Source: Gaetbulibacter sp. 4G1
GTDB lineage: Bacteria; Bacteroidota; Bacteroidia; Flavobacteriales; Flavobacteriaceae
Assembly (NCBI RefSeq): GCF_002741945.1
Contig: NZ_MDVN01000003.1
Span: forward strand, 248,001-312,000
Reading direction: 5' to 3'
Length of the DNA stretch: 64,000 nt
The notes under the pieces: generated by a model
Told to the model about the DNA's origin: nothing
Databases searched by the model: none
What the model saw: only the letters and a program-made list of their open reading frames with translations
Translations under genes and position numbers: made by a program
Shown here: piece after piece, positions 36,550 through 46,178 of the stretch
Layout of the letters: each line of letters opens with the position of its first letter
Position numbering within the stretch: the first letter of the stretch is position 1

Positions 36550-37464
36550 ATGAATACGATGAACAAAGATACATCACATATAAATTCGCTTGAAAACGAA
36601 GCTATATATATTATGAGAGAAGTGGCAGCACAATTTGAAAAACCAGTGTTGTTATTTTCTGGAGGAAAAGATTCTATCACTTTGGTAAGACTTGCTGTAA
36701 AAGCATTCTATCCTGCCAAAATTCCATTTCCTTTAATGCATATAGATACGGGACATAATTTTCCTGAAACTATCGAGTTTAGAGATAGACTGGTAAAAGA
36801 ACTAGGCTTAGACTTAATAATTAGAAATGTTCAAGATTCTATCGACCAAGGTAAGGTAAAAGAAGAATCAGGCAAATATGCCAGTAGAAATCAATTGCAA
36901 ACTACAACGCTTTTAGATGCTATCGAAGAGTTTAAATTTGATGCTTGCATTGGTGGCGCCCGTCGTGACGAAGAAAAAGCAAGAGCTAAAGAACGCATTT
37001 TTTCAGTGCGTGATGATTTTGGACAATGGGATGAGAAAAATCAACGCCCAGAATTATTTGATATGTTAAATGGCGATATTGAGCATGGACAAAATGTACG
37101 TGTATTTCCAATATCAAACTGGACAGAATTAGATGTTTGGTCTTATATAGAAAAAGAGAATATTGAAATCCCTTCAATATATTTTGCACATAAACGTAAA
37201 GTATTCTTAAGAGATGGAATGATCTGGTCTGCAGATGATGGCATTGTTTACAGAGATGAGAATGAAGAAGTTATTGAAGAATTAGTACGTTTTAGAACCG
37301 TTGGTGATATGAGTTGTACCGCAGCTGTATTATCCGATGCGGTATCTATTTCTAAGGTCGTACAAGAAATTAGAGAGTCAACAATTTCTGAACGTGGTGC
37401 ACGTATAGATGATAAACGCTCAGAAGCTGCCATGGAAAAACGTAAACAACAAGGGTATTTTTAA
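36550..37464 (+). CDS. cysD: Sulfate adenylyltransferase subunit 2
   Basis: ATP-PPi-type adenylylating subunit that forms APS. The PP-loop is LLFSGGKDSITLVRL; ARRDEEKARAKERIFS and FPISNWTELDVWSYI are typical. I chose the ATG at 36550 (MNTMNK). An in-frame ATG at 36520 would overlap cysH by 17 bases and add residues not usual in the family; 36559 is also possible. It is followed after 96 bases by its partner cysN. Confidence 0.95.
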   Translation: MNTMNKDTSHINSLENEAIYIMREVAAQFEKPVLLFSGGKDSITLVRLAVKAFYPAKIPFPLMHIDTGHNFPETIEFRDRLVKELGLDLIIRNVQDSIDQGKVKEESGKYASRNQLQTTTLLDAIEEFKFDACIGGARRDEEKARAKERIFSVRDDFGQWDEKNQRPELFDMLNGDIEHGQNVRVFPISNWTELDVWSYIEKENIEIPSIYFAHKRKVFLRDGMIWSADDGIVYRDENEEVIEELVRFRTVGDMSCTAAVLSDAVSISKVVQEIRESTISERGARIDDKRSEAAMEKRKQQGYF

Positions 37465-37480
37465 AATGCCAATTTTTGCC

Positions 37481-37500
37481 ATTTCCGCGAAGACGGAAAT
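37481..37500. repeat. Short hairpin in the cysD-cysN spacer
   Basis: ATTTCCG (37481-37487), loop CGAAGA, CGGAAAT (37494-37500). It is followed by CTTTTAAA. Similar TTTCCGCnnnnGCGGAAA-like hairpins recur in flavobacterial genomes, so it may be a dispersed element rather than a terminator inside the operon. It could lower or stabilise expression at this junction. Confidence 0.5.
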
Positions 37501-37560
37501 CTTTTAAAACGAATATTAAATAGGCCAGCAGCAAAAGCTAAAAGCCAACAGCAAATAAAA

Positions 37561-38808
37561 ATGGAAGTATTAAAAATAGCAACAGCAGGAAGTGTAGATG
37601 ATGGAAAAAGTACCTTAATAGGGCGAATTCTTTATGATACAAAATCATTAACTACAGATAAATTAGAAGCTATTGAAAAAACAAGTAAGCAACGTGGTTA
37701 TGATTACCTAGATTTTTCGTTAGCAACTGATGGTTTGGTTGCCGAGAGGGAGCAAGGTATTACAATTGATGTTGCCCATATTTATTTTTCAACTAAAAAG
37801 AAAAGTTACATTATTGCAGATACTCCTGGCCATGTGGAATACACACGTAATATGGTTACAGGAGCTTCAACATCACAAGCTTCAATCATTTTAATTGATG
37901 CGAGGAAAGGTGTTATAGAACAAACCAATCGTCACTTCTTTATTAATAATTTATTAAGAATTAAAGACGTAGTTGTTGCCATTAATAAAATGGATTTAGT
38001 TGATTATTCTGAAGAGATTTACAATAAAATCAAAGCTGATTTTGAAGAATTAATGAGTAAACGTGATTACCAAGATCAAAAAATAACATTCATTCCAGTA
38101 AGTGCTTTAAAAGGAGATAATGTTGTTAATAAATCTGAAAAAATGCCTTGGTATAAAGGCGAAGCTTTATTAGAACATTTAGAAGAAATAGATAAAGCAG
38201 ATATTTTTAATATTGGTACACCACGCTTCCCTGTGCAATACGTAATTCGCCCTAAGACTGAAGATTTTCATGATTATAGAGGTTATGCAGGTAAAGTTTA
38301 TGGCGGTAATTTAAGTGTTGGGGATGATATTGTAGTATTACCATCGCAAACTAAATCAAAGATTAAGGACATTTACTTTTATGATGAAAAGTATGAAACA
38401 GCATCTAGACGTTCTTCAGTAACAATTACTTTAGAAAACGACATTAATGTTAGTCGCGGTGATATGATTGTTAAAGCTGGTGATTTACCAACTATTGAAA
38501 AACAATTCACTGCGAACGTGTGCTGGATGGATTCAACTCAATTAATTCCTGGAGGAAAATATGTGGTACAGCACGGTATAAATAAAGTGTTAGCAAAAGT
38601 TGATAAAATTAATCACAAAATAAATCCGGATTATTCTGGGATAGACTCAGATGTTTCTGGATTAGGAGTAAATGATATTGCTTCAGTTAGTTTCAAGTTA
38701 AATAAGCCCATTTTTTACGATCAATTTAAAAATCATAGAACCAATGGTTCATTCATTTTAATTGACCCACAATCAAATAATACGGTTGGAGCGGGCTTTA
38801 TTCAATAA
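37561..38808 (+). CDS. cysN: Sulfate adenylyltransferase subunit 1 (GTPase)
   Basis: EF-Tu-like GTPase that drives APS synthesis by CysD. The P-loop is AGSVDDGKSTLIGR, the switch II motif DTPGHVEYTRNM and the specificity motif NKMD. Two beta-barrel domains follow from about 220. At 415 residues it ends after the third domain and is not fused to an APS kinase (CysC) as in NodQ-type proteins. Fourth gene of the operon. Confidence 0.96.
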   Translation: MEVLKIATAGSVDDGKSTLIGRILYDTKSLTTDKLEAIEKTSKQRGYDYLDFSLATDGLVAEREQGITIDVAHIYFSTKKKSYIIADTPGHVEYTRNMVTGASTSQASIILIDARKGVIEQTNRHFFINNLLRIKDVVVAINKMDLVDYSEEIYNKIKADFEELMSKRDYQDQKITFIPVSALKGDNVVNKSEKMPWYKGEALLEHLEEIDKADIFNIGTPRFPVQYVIRPKTEDFHDYRGYAGKVYGGNLSVGDDIVVLPSQTKSKIKDIYFYDEKYETASRRSSVTITLENDINVSRGDMIVKAGDLPTIEKQFTANVCWMDSTQLIPGGKYVVQHGINKVLAKVDKINHKINPDYSGIDSDVSGLGVNDIASVSFKLNKPIFYDQFKNHRTNGSFILIDPQSNNTVGAGFIQ

Positions 38809-38817
38809 AAAGAGAAG

Positions 38818-40932
38818 ATGCAAAGTTTTAGAACAGAAATAGAGAATCCAGTTGTAGAAAACGACATTATAGAATTAGCTAATAAGATTGAGTTATTTCA
38901 TAATGGAAAGATTGATGAAGAAAAATTTAGAAGCCTTCGTTTAGCACGTGGTGTTTATGGTCAGCGTCAAGAAGGGGTACAAATGATTCGTATAAAATTA
39001 CCTTATGGTAAAGTTAAGAGTAATCAATTACATAGAATTTCTGATGTGTCAGATGAATATTCTAGAGGAAGATTACACATTACAACACGTCAAGATATTC
39101 AAATTCATTACGTAGATTTAAATAGAACGCCAGAACTTTGGGCAGAATTAGAACGTGATGATGTTACTTTGCGTGAAGCCTGCGGTAATACTGTAAGAAA
39201 CGTAACAGCTTCTGAAACTGCAGGAATTGATCCAAACGAACCGTTTGATGTATCGCCATATGCAGATGCACTTTTTAAATTCTTTTTAAGAAACCCTATT
39301 TGTCAAGAAATGGGACGTAAATTTAAAGTCTCGTTTTCATCTTCAGACGAAGATACAGGCTTGTCTTACATGCACGATTTAGGATTTATTGCTAAGATTA
39401 AAAACGGAGAGCGTGGATTTAAAGTGATGATTGGTGGTGGATTAGGTTCTCAGCCGAGGCACGCAGATGTGTTATACGATTTCTTGTCTACTGATAAAAT
39501 TATTCCAGTAATGGAAGGTGTTTTAAGAATTTTTGATCGTCATGGTGAACGTAAAAGTAGAGCCAAAGCACGTATGAAATTTCTTTTAAAGGATATTGGG
39601 TTGGATGCGTTTAAGGAATTGATTGAAGCTGAACAGAATGCTATTGAATTTAAAACAGTAGCCATTGATGCAGATACATATGAAGCTTCAGTTCCAGTTG
39701 AGGTAAATAAAACCCCTAAAGTAATTATTAAAGATCAAAAAGCTTTTGAAACATGGAAGTCTACTAACTTAATTCCTCAAAAGCAGCAAGGTTATGTTGC
39801 CATTGGAATAAAAGTGCTTTTAGGAGATTTTTATACAGATAAAGCAAGGTTATTAGCTGATTTAGTAGAAAACTATGCTGCTGGCGAAATTCGTCTGTCC
39901 CTACGCCAAAATATTGTAATTCCTTTTGTTAAAGAAGAATTAGTGCCATTTTTCTATACAGAATTAGAAAAATTAGGATTTGTTGAAGCGGGGTATAATA
40001 AAGCAGTTGATATTACAGCTTGCCCAGGAACCGATACTTGTAATTTAGGAATAGCAAGTAGTACTGGAATTGCTGATGAGTTAGAGCGTGTTATTAAAGC
40101 TGAGTATCCACAATATTTAAATAATGAAGATTTAGTTATTAAAATTAGTGGATGTATGAATGCTTGTGGGCAACATAATATGGCTAATATAGGTTTTCAA
40201 GGGATGTCAGTTCGTACACCAGATAAATTAGTAGCCCCAGCATTACAGGTATTACTTGGTGGAGGAAACTTAGGTGATGGAAATGCATATTTTGCAGATA
40301 AAGTAGTAAAAGTACCAAGCAAAAGAGGACCAGAAGCATTACGTAGAATTTTAAATGATTTTGAGGCAAATGCCAATGGTGCAACCTTTGTAGAATATTA
40401 TAAAGAAAAAGGCGAAAAGTATTTTTACGATTTTTTAAATGATTTACAAGATGTTACGAATTTAACTCAAGATGATTTTATTGATTGGGGAGAAGAAGAA
40501 AAATATGTTAAAGAAATAGGTATAGGCGAGTGTGCTGGTGTAGTAATCGATTTAATAGCGACTTTATTTTTAGAAAGCGAAGAAAAAATTGATAATGCTA
40601 AAAAAGCATTAAGCGATAAAGTATACTCTAGTGCTATATATTATGCTTATAGTTCTTTAGTTAATTCAGCGAAAGCGTTACTATTAGCTGAAAACAAAAA
40701 AACAAATACTCATGCTGGTATTATTAGTCAGTTTGATGAATTGTTTGTTGCTAATGATAGAATAGACTTAGGGGTTGATTTTTCAGAATTGATTTATCAA
40801 ATTAAAAAGTATGCGCCAACAAAAGAGTTTGCTACTAAATATATTGAAAATGCAAATCAGTTTTTAGATAAAGTAAGAGCTTTCAGAGAAACTGAAACCG
40901 AAATAAATAAGCTTCAAAGGAAAGCAGTTTAA
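38818..40932 (+). CDS. Sulfite (nitrite) reductase, siroheme type, with C-terminal HEPN domain
   Basis: 704 residues. Residues about 1-555 form a siroheme/4Fe-4S sulfite-nitrite reductase with two half-repeats. The cluster ligands are Cys402-x5-Cys408 (ACPGTDTCNLG) and Cys446-x3-Cys450 (GCMNACGQH); basic substrate/siroheme residues lie in GRLHITTRQDIQ and RLSLRQNI. Residues about 565-700 are a HEPN-like four-helix domain (LSDKVYSSAIYYAYSSLVNSAKALLL...NTHAGIISQF) without the RxxxxH motif of HEPN nucleases. In a cys operon with siroheme genes just downstream, sulfite reduction is the likely role. Electrons probably come from ferredoxin via the reductase at 42289. Confidence 0.92.
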   Translation: MQSFRTEIENPVVENDIIELANKIELFHNGKIDEEKFRSLRLARGVYGQRQEGVQMIRIKLPYGKVKSNQLHRISDVSDEYSRGRLHITTRQDIQIHYVDLNRTPELWAELERDDVTLREACGNTVRNVTASETAGIDPNEPFDVSPYADALFKFFLRNPICQEMGRKFKVSFSSSDEDTGLSYMHDLGFIAKIKNGERGFKVMIGGGLGSQPRHADVLYDFLSTDKIIPVMEGVLRIFDRHGERKSRAKARMKFLLKDIGLDAFKELIEAEQNAIEFKTVAIDADTYEASVPVEVNKTPKVIIKDQKAFETWKSTNLIPQKQQGYVAIGIKVLLGDFYTDKARLLADLVENYAAGEIRLSLRQNIVIPFVKEELVPFFYTELEKLGFVEAGYNKAVDITACPGTDTCNLGIASSTGIADELERVIKAEYPQYLNNEDLVIKISGCMNACGQHNMANIGFQGMSVRTPDKLVAPALQVLLGGGNLGDGNAYFADKVVKVPSKRGPEALRRILNDFEANANGATFVEYYKEKGEKYFYDFLNDLQDVTNLTQDDFIDWGEEEKYVKEIGIGECAGVVIDLIATLFLESEEKIDNAKKALSDKVYSSAIYYAYSSLVNSAKALLLAENKKTNTHAGIISQFDELFVANDRIDLGVDFSELIYQIKKYAPTKEFATKYIENANQFLDKVRAFRETETEINKLQRKAV

Positions 40933-40938
40933 AAACAA

Positions 40939-41700
40939 ATGAATATAAAAACTCCAAAGCTAACAGTTGTAGGTGCTGGACCAGGAGATATAGATTTAAT
41001 AACGCTTAAGGCAATTAAAGCTATTGAATCTGCTGATGTTATTTTGTATGATGCACTTATAAATGAAGCACTTCTTAAGTATGCTTCTAAAAAAGCAGAG
41101 CTTATTTTTGTTGGTAAACGAAAGGGGTGTTATAGTTTTCAGCAAGATCAAATTAATGAACTTATTGTTAGTAGAGCAAAGTCTCACGGACACGTTGTAC
41201 GTTTAAAAGGAGGTGATCCTTTTATTTTTGGACGTGGAGCAGAAGAGATAGATTATGCCAAACAATTTGGTTTAGAAACATACGTTGTGCCAGGAATTAC
41301 ATCGGCTATAGCCGTTCCTGCATATCAAGGAATTCCACTAACTAAGCGAGGAGCTTCAGAAAGTTTTTGGGTGATTACTGGAACTACAAAAGCACATAAA
41401 TTATCTAACGATGTGGTACTGGCTGCAAAATCTACAGCAACTGTTGTAATTTTAATGGGAATGAGTAAGCTTAATGAAATAGTTAAGGTGTTCTCAGCAG
41501 AAAATAAGAAAGATACTGCTGTAGCAATCATTCAAAATGGAACCACTCAAAACGAAAAATTTGGAGTAGGTACTATTAGTACAATTAGCAAAGTGGTTGA
41601 AGAAAAACAACTGTCATCACCAGCTATTATAGTTATAGGAGACGTAGTTAAAGAACGTGTAGTTTTAAATTCTATTTATAAAGATTTTGCAATAGCATAG
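40939..41700 (+). CDS. cobA: Uroporphyrinogen-III C-methyltransferase
   Basis: SAM-dependent double methylation of uroporphyrinogen III to precorrin-2, the first step to siroheme. Motifs are VGAGPGDIDLITLKAIKAI near the N-terminus, VRLKGGDPFIFGRGAEE and VPGITSAIAVPAYQGIPLT. Length of 253 residues is that of the stand-alone SUMT rather than the tri-functional CysG. It starts 6 bases after the sulfite reductase that needs siroheme. Confidence 0.95.
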   Translation: MNIKTPKLTVVGAGPGDIDLITLKAIKAIESADVILYDALINEALLKYASKKAELIFVGKRKGCYSFQQDQINELIVSRAKSHGHVVRLKGGDPFIFGRGAEEIDYAKQFGLETYVVPGITSAIAVPAYQGIPLTKRGASESFWVITGTTKAHKLSNDVVLAAKSTATVVILMGMSKLNEIVKVFSAENKKDTAVAIIQNGTTQNEKFGVGTISTISKVVEEKQLSSPAIIVIGDVVKERVVLNSIYKDFAIA

Positions 41701-41702
41701 TT

Positions 41703-42278
41703 ATGGAAAGAAATAATTTGTACCCTATTTTTTTAAAGGCACAAAATTTAAATGTGCTTATTGTAGGTGGTGGTTATGTTGCGGAAGAAAAATTGAGATT
41801 TTTATTAAAATCGAGTCCAGATGCTTGTGTAACATTAGTGTCTCCCATGTTTAGAGAAGATACTATATCTTTGACTAAGAAAGGAAACGTTACGCTAATA
41901 AAAGATAAATATGATAAACGTTATTTAAAAGGAAAGCATATTGTTGTTGCAACGACTGATGTTCCTAAAGTAAACATAAAAGTTTATAAACATTGTAGAA
42001 AAAGAAGTATTTTAGTAAATGTTGCCGATAACCCACCATATTGTGATTTTTATATGGGTGGAATTGTAACTAAAGGTAATGTAAAAGTGGCGATTTCAAC
42101 TAATGGAAAATCACCAACAACAGCTAAACGATTACGACAATTTTTTGAGGATGTTATCCCAGAAGATGTTGACGATTTAGTTAAAAATTTAAATGAATAT
42201 AGAAAAACAATAAAAGGAGATTTCGAGCAGAAAGTAGAAACGCTTAATGAATTCACCAAAGGATTAATTGCAAAATAG
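41703..42278 (+). CDS. Precorrin-2 dehydrogenase / sirohydrochlorin ferrochelatase
   Basis: Completes siroheme synthesis from precorrin-2 by NAD-dependent oxidation and iron insertion (Met8p / CysG N-terminal type). 191 residues, with the Rossmann segment NVLIVGGGYVAEEKLRFLLK, the active-site-containing VNVADNPPYCDFYMGGIV, and the NGKSPTTAKRLRQFFEDVIP helix of the Met8 family. It starts 2 bases after cobA. Together they supply siroheme to the reductase at 38818. Confidence 0.93.
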   Translation: MERNNLYPIFLKAQNLNVLIVGGGYVAEEKLRFLLKSSPDACVTLVSPMFREDTISLTKKGNVTLIKDKYDKRYLKGKHIVVATTDVPKVNIKVYKHCRKRSILVNVADNPPYCDFYMGGIVTKGNVKVAISTNGKSPTTAKRLRQFFEDVIPEDVDDLVKNLNEYRKTIKGDFEQKVETLNEFTKGLIAK

Positions 42279-42288
42279 AATCGTAGAA

Positions 42289-43341
42289 ATGATTAAAACA
42301 GATATACTCATAATAGGAGCAGGACCAACTGGATTATTTACAGTTTTTGAAGCAGGTTTATTAAAGCTTAAATGCCATTTAATTGATGCATTACCACAAC
42401 CAGGTGGTCAATGTTCTGAAATTTATCCAAAGAAGCCAATTTATGATATTCCTGGATTTCCAGAGATATTGGCAGGAGATTTAACTAAAAATTTGTTAGA
42501 GCAAGGAAAGCAATTTGAGCCTGGTTTTACTTTAGGTGAACGAGCAGAAACTATAGAAAAACAAGACGATGGGTCTTTTATTGTAACAACGAATAAAGGT
42601 ACAAAACATCATGCTCCAGTAGTAGCAATTGCCGGTGGTTTAGGATCATTTGAACCTAGAAAACCAGCCATAGAAGGTATTGCTGGTTATGAAGATAAAG
42701 GTGTTGAATATATTATTAAAGATCCAGAGTTTTATCGTGATAAGAAAGTTGTTATTTCTGGCGGTGGTGATTCAGCTTTAGACTGGAGTATCTTTTTAAC
42801 TGATGTAGCTTCAGAAGTGACTCTAATTCATAGAAGAAATGAGTTTAGAGGGGCATTAGATTCTGTAGAAAAAGTAAGAGAGTTAACACTTTTAAACAAA
42901 ATTAATTTAATTACGCCAGCAGAAGTAAAAGGACTTCATGGTGATGGAAAAATTGAAGCTATTACTTATGTTAAAGACGGCGAAAAAACTAAGATAGAAA
43001 CAGACCATTTTATTCCTTTATTTGGTTTATCACCAAAATTAGGCCCTATAGGAAATTGGGGATTAGATATTGAAAAGAATGCCATTAAAGTAGATAACTC
43101 TTTAAACTATCAAACTAATATACCAGGAGTTTTTGCCATTGGAGATGTAAATACATATCCTGAGAAATTAAAATTAATTCTTTGTGGATTCCATGAAGCC
43201 ACATTAATGTGCCAAGCGGCTTACAGAATTATTAATCCAGGTAAAAAGTATGTTTTAAAATATACAACTGTTAGTGGTATAGATGGTTTTGATGGAACAC
43301 GCAAGGAAGCACCAAAGGCGGTAGTTCAGGCTATTAATTAA
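42289..43341 (+). CDS. Thioredoxin-reductase-like ferredoxin-NADP reductase
   Basis: FAD/NAD(P) oxidoreductase of 350 residues. FAD motif [17 protein letters not shown], then [24 protein letters not shown] motif [13 protein letters not shown], and the closing [18 protein letters not shown]. The CxxC of thioredoxin reductases is missing, which marks the type-2 ferredoxin-NADP reductase subfamily. I chose the ATG at 42289; a TTG 21 bases upstream would overlap the previous gene. It probably reduces ferredoxin for the sulfite reductase encoded upstream. Confidence 0.9.
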   Translation: MIKTDILIIGAGPTGLFTVFEAGLLKLKCHLIDALPQPGGQCSEIYPKKPIYDIPGFPEILAGDLTKNLLEQGKQFEPGFTLGERAETIEKQDDGSFIVTTNKGTKHHAPVVAIAGGLGSFEPRKPAIEGIAGYEDKGVEYIIKDPEFYRDKKVVISGGGDSALDWSIFLTDVASEVTLIHRRNEFRGALDSVEKVRELTLLNKINLITPAEVKGLHGDGKIEAITYVKDGEKTKIETDHFIPLFGLSPKLGPIGNWGLDIEKNAIKVDNSLNYQTNIPGVFAIGDVNTYPEKLKLILCGFHEATLMCQAAYRIINPGKKYVLKYTTVSGIDGFDGTRKEAPKAVVQAIN

Positions 43342-43369
43342 ACATCTCAATCACATAAATAAAGTTTCT

Positions 43370-44113
43370 GTGAAAAAAAGTTATAATGTTTGCCTTAAAG
43401 ATTCGGTTAAAACCTTCACTAAACGCCTGTTTTATGCCTTATTTGATGAGCAACAGGAAAAAGCCCATGCAGAATATTTAGAAACAACATTCTTGAAGAT
43501 TCTTTTAAAACTTTCTGTTGAAAACGGACAAGAAAAGTGGGAAAAGTTTAAAGAGCAATTACCAGAGATTAGAAAGGCGTTAGATAAAGATGCCATTGCT
43601 TTTGAGTGTAATGACCCCGCATCATCTTGTTTAGAAGAAGTCTATTTAGCATACCCAGGTTTTCATGCTATTTCAATTTATAGATTAAGTCATACACTTT
43701 ATAAGTTGAATGTTCGTATTCTGCCAAGAATGATGAGTGAATATATTCATGGTATCACAGGAATTGATATTCACCCAGGAGCAACTATAGGAAAATCCTT
43801 TTATATAGATCATGGTACAGGTATCGTAATAGGAGAGACATCTATCATAAAAGATTATGTTAAGATATATCAAGGTGTTACGTTAGGAGGTATTCAAGTA
43901 AGCAAAGATTTAGCTAAAACAAAGCGCCATCCTACCATTGAGGATAATGTAACAATTTATGCCAATGCAACTATTTTAGGCGGTGATATTGTTATTGGAG
44001 CAAACACAACAATAGGTGCGAATGTTTGGATTACACAATCAGTTCCAGAAGATTCATTAGTTACTTATCAAACTGAAATTAAAATCAGACCTAAAAAAAA
44101 TGGCATACGGTAG
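43370..44113 (+). CDS. cysE: Serine O-acetyltransferase
   Basis: Makes O-acetylserine, the carbon acceptor for sulfide. 247 residues. The N-terminal helical region (about 1-130) precedes a left-handed beta-helix of hexapeptide repeats: [21 protein letters not shown], then [32 protein letters not shown]. The catalytic His/Asp lie in the DIHPGA and FYIDHGTG segments. The start is GTG at 43370, as no ATG is available near the expected N-terminus. The gene overlaps cysM by 14 bases. Confidence 0.94.
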   Translation: MKKSYNVCLKDSVKTFTKRLFYALFDEQQEKAHAEYLETTFLKILLKLSVENGQEKWEKFKEQLPEIRKALDKDAIAFECNDPASSCLEEVYLAYPGFHAISIYRLSHTLYKLNVRILPRMMSEYIHGITGIDIHPGATIGKSFYIDHGTGIVIGETSIIKDYVKIYQGVTLGGIQVSKDLAKTKRHPTIEDNVTIYANATILGGDIVIGANTTIGANVWITQSVPEDSLVTYQTEIKIRPKKNGIR

Positions 44114-44990
44114 TACTATTTTAGACCAAATTGGAAATACCCCATTAGTTGAAGCGACACATCTTATTTCTAAAGAAGGTGTACGACTATTTCTTAAATT
44201 AGAAGGAAATAACCCTGGTGGAAGTGTAAAAGATAGGCCAGCGTTTAATATGATTAATGAAGCTTTAAAGCGTGGAGATATAAAAAAAGGAGAGACCTTA
44301 GTTGAAGCAACTAGTGGCAATACAGGAATTGCTTTGGCTTTTATTTCGAAGCTTTTAGGGCTGAATATGATTTTAATCATGCCTGAAAACTCAACAGAAG
44401 AACGCGTAAAAACGATGCGCGCCTATGGTGCAGAGGTTATTTTGACACCATCAGATATTGGTATTGAAGGGTCAAGAGATTTGGCTTTTAAGCTTAGAGA
44501 TGAAAAGGGGTATGTGCTATTAAATCAATTTGAAAATGATGATAACTGGAAAGCTCATTATAAAGCCACTGGGCCAGAAATATGGAGAGATACAGAACAT
44601 GAAATTACTCATTTTGTGTCGGCCATGGGAACTACAGGAACTATAACAGGTGTTTCTACATTTTTAAAAGAGAAAAATAAGAATGTTACTATAGTTGGGG
44701 CGCAACCAGCTGACGGATCAAGAATCCCAGGTATTAGAAAATGGTCACCAGATTATGTGCCCAAGTTTTTTGATAGAAATAAAGTAGATCAAGTTGTTGA
44801 AGTAACTGAAAATGAAGCTAAAGCAATGACGAAACGTTTAGCAAATGAAGAAGGTGTTTTTGCTGGGATGAGCAGTGGTGGCTCAGTATTTTGTGCTTTA
44901 AAAGTTGCCGAGTCAATTGATAAAGGTGTTGTGGTAGCTATTATTTGCGATAGAGGAGATAGATATTTGTCTTCCAGTTTATTTGAGTAA
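44100..44990 (+). CDS. cysM: Cysteine synthase B (O-acetylserine sulfhydrylase)
   Basis: PLP enzyme joining sulfide (or thiosulfate, for CysM) to O-acetylserine. The PLP Lys lies in [16 protein letters not shown], the substrate loop is [13 protein letters not shown], and [10 protein letters not shown] is the phosphate clamp. At 296 residues and with [14 protein letters not shown] it fits CysM rather than CysK. Last gene of the sulfate-to-cysteine operon; its start lies inside cysE, implying coupled translation. Confidence 0.93.
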   Translation: MAYGSTILDQIGNTPLVEATHLISKEGVRLFLKLEGNNPGGSVKDRPAFNMINEALKRGDIKKGETLVEATSGNTGIALAFISKLLGLNMILIMPENSTEERVKTMRAYGAEVILTPSDIGIEGSRDLAFKLRDEKGYVLLNQFENDDNWKAHYKATGPEIWRDTEHEITHFVSAMGTTGTITGVSTFLKEKNKNVTIVGAQPADGSRIPGIRKWSPDYVPKFFDRNKVDQVVEVTENEAKAMTKRLANEEGVFAGMSSGGSVFCALKVAESIDKGVVVAIICDRGDRYLSSSLFE

Positions 44991-45028
44991 ATTTACAAGG
45001 GAGCCAGTCTAGCCCTTAAGTAAATTTA
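44988..45028 (+). terminator. Inverted repeat at the end of the cys operon
   Basis: TAAATTTACAAGGG (44988-45001) pairs with CCCTTAAGTAAATTTA (45013-45028) except for a small internal loop, with an 11-base apex. It overlaps the cysM stop and ends 10 bases before the next ATG. No T-tract follows, so it may be a transcript-end hairpin or processing structure rather than a canonical terminator. Confidence 0.4.
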
Positions 45029-45037
45029 TACCCTTTA

Positions 45038-45931
45038 ATGAAAAAAATATTCTTCTTTGCTATTATCTTAATAGCTTGTAAACCGAATAAAGAAACTAAT
45101 AAATCAACAGATTTTGAAATAGGAATTATTGCAGACTGTCAATACTGTAATTGTGAAACACAAGGCAAACGATTTTATAAACAATCACCAGATAAATTTA
45201 AGTCTGCAATAAAAGAGTTAAATACTAAGAACTTAGATTACACAATTCATTTAGGCGATTTTATTGATCGTAATTTTGAAAGTTTTGATACAGTATTACC
45301 AATTTGGAACCGTTTAAAATCTAAAAAATATCATGTTCTTGGTAATCATGATTTTAGTGTTCAAGATTCTTTAAAGCCTTTGGTTCCTTCTAAAATGGGA
45401 TTAAAGAATCGTTACTATAGTTTTATCAAAAACAATTGGCGTTTTATTGTTTTAGATGGTAATGACCTTAGTTACCATGGAGCACTAACTTATGAAAAGG
45501 AAAAAGAAACCGATTCTCTTTTTAATCTTTTAAAAATAAATAATGAACCTAATTTACAAACTTGGAACGGAGGCTTAAGTTCAAGCCAATTACAATGGAT
45601 TGAAAAAGAACTAAAGGATGCAAAAAAAAAAGATGAGTATGTTGGATTTTATTGCCATTTTCCTGCTGGGAGAGTTGGTGAAGCTCATAATTTATGGAAT
45701 TACAAACAATTTCTTCAGCTAATAAATAGTTACAATAACGTGAAATTTTATTTCAATGGACATAATCATAATGGTGATTATCTAGAAAAGAACAAGGTCC
45801 ACCACCTTACATTCAAAGGGATGCTAGATACTAAAAAAACATCAGCATTTGCTATTGCTAAATTCACAAAAGATTCAATTTTTATACAAGGTTATGGTAG
45901 AGAAACATCCAGAAGATTAAAAATTAACTAG
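45038..45931 (+). CDS. Metallophosphoesterase lipoprotein
   Basis: 297 residues, lipoprotein signal ending at IAC (Cys14). Calcineurin-like dimetal motifs: GIIADCQYC (the first Asp of the usual DxH, here D-C-Q), HLGDFIDR, VLGNHDFS, FYCHFPAGR and FNGHNHNGDY. The D-C-Q pattern and overall layout resemble the Mn-dependent ADP-ribose/CDP-alcohol diphosphatase group. It lies between the cys operon and a SAM-I controlled metH but has no obvious sulfur role. Envelope location is predicted; the nucleotide-diphosphate substrate is only suggested by resemblance. Confidence 0.87.
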   Translation: MKKIFFFAIILIACKPNKETNKSTDFEIGIIADCQYCNCETQGKRFYKQSPDKFKSAIKELNTKNLDYTIHLGDFIDRNFESFDTVLPIWNRLKSKKYHVLGNHDFSVQDSLKPLVPSKMGLKNRYYSFIKNNWRFIVLDGNDLSYHGALTYEKEKETDSLFNLLKINNEPNLQTWNGGLSSSQLQWIEKELKDAKKKDEYVGFYCHFPAGRVGEAHNLWNYKQFLQLINSYNNVKFYFNGHNHNGDYLEKNKVHHLTFKGMLDTKKTSAFAIAKFTKDSIFIQGYGRETSRRLKIN

Positions 45932-45980
45932 GATGGTCTAAATTTTTAAATAAAAAATGAACAAATAAAGTTAATTGTAT

Positions 45981-45988
45981 TACTTTTG
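45981..45988 (+). promoter_or_regulatory. -7 promoter element of the metH operon
   Basis: TACTTTTG is an exact TAnnTTTG match, identical to the element before metK. It lies 29 bases before the SAM-I P1 stem. No good -33 TTTG was found. Confidence 0.55.
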
Positions 45989-46016
45989 CTTATCAGTTCA
46001 TTAATGTACTAATATT

Positions 46017-46125
46017 GTTATCAAGAAAGGTAGAGGGAATAGACCCGTTGAAGCCTTGGCAACCCTTTAACTTTTAAAGAAGGTGCTACATTCTACTAAT
46101 GTTTTTAAAATGTTAGAAAGATAAC
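46017..46125 (+). ncRNA. SAM-I riboswitch upstream of metH
   Basis: P1 is GTTATC (46017-46022) with GATAAC (46120-46125). The core has AAGAAAGGTAGAGGGAA, GTTGAAGCCTTGGCAACCC and AAGGTGCTACATTCTAC, matching the S-box consensus and closely resembling the copy at 27464. It should turn down the split metH operon when SAM is plentiful. Confidence 0.95.
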
Positions 46126-46148
46126 GAAAAGTGTTTCTTTTACTTTTC
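46126..46148 (+). promoter_or_regulatory. Candidate expression-platform hairpin after SAM-I (metH)
   Basis: GAAAAGT (46126-46132) pairs with ACTTTTC (46142-46148), starting at the base after P1. The downstream run of T is poor, so it could act on translation or as a weak terminator 30 bases before the ATG. Confidence 0.35.
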
Positions 46149-46178
46149 TTGATGACATATAGATATAAATAATATCAA

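Noticed and set aside
44988-45028. The hairpin after cysM considered as a riboswitch or attenuator of the next gene
   Set aside because: It is a simple imperfect inverted repeat without conserved aptamer sequence or T-tract; kept only as a weak transcript-end structure.
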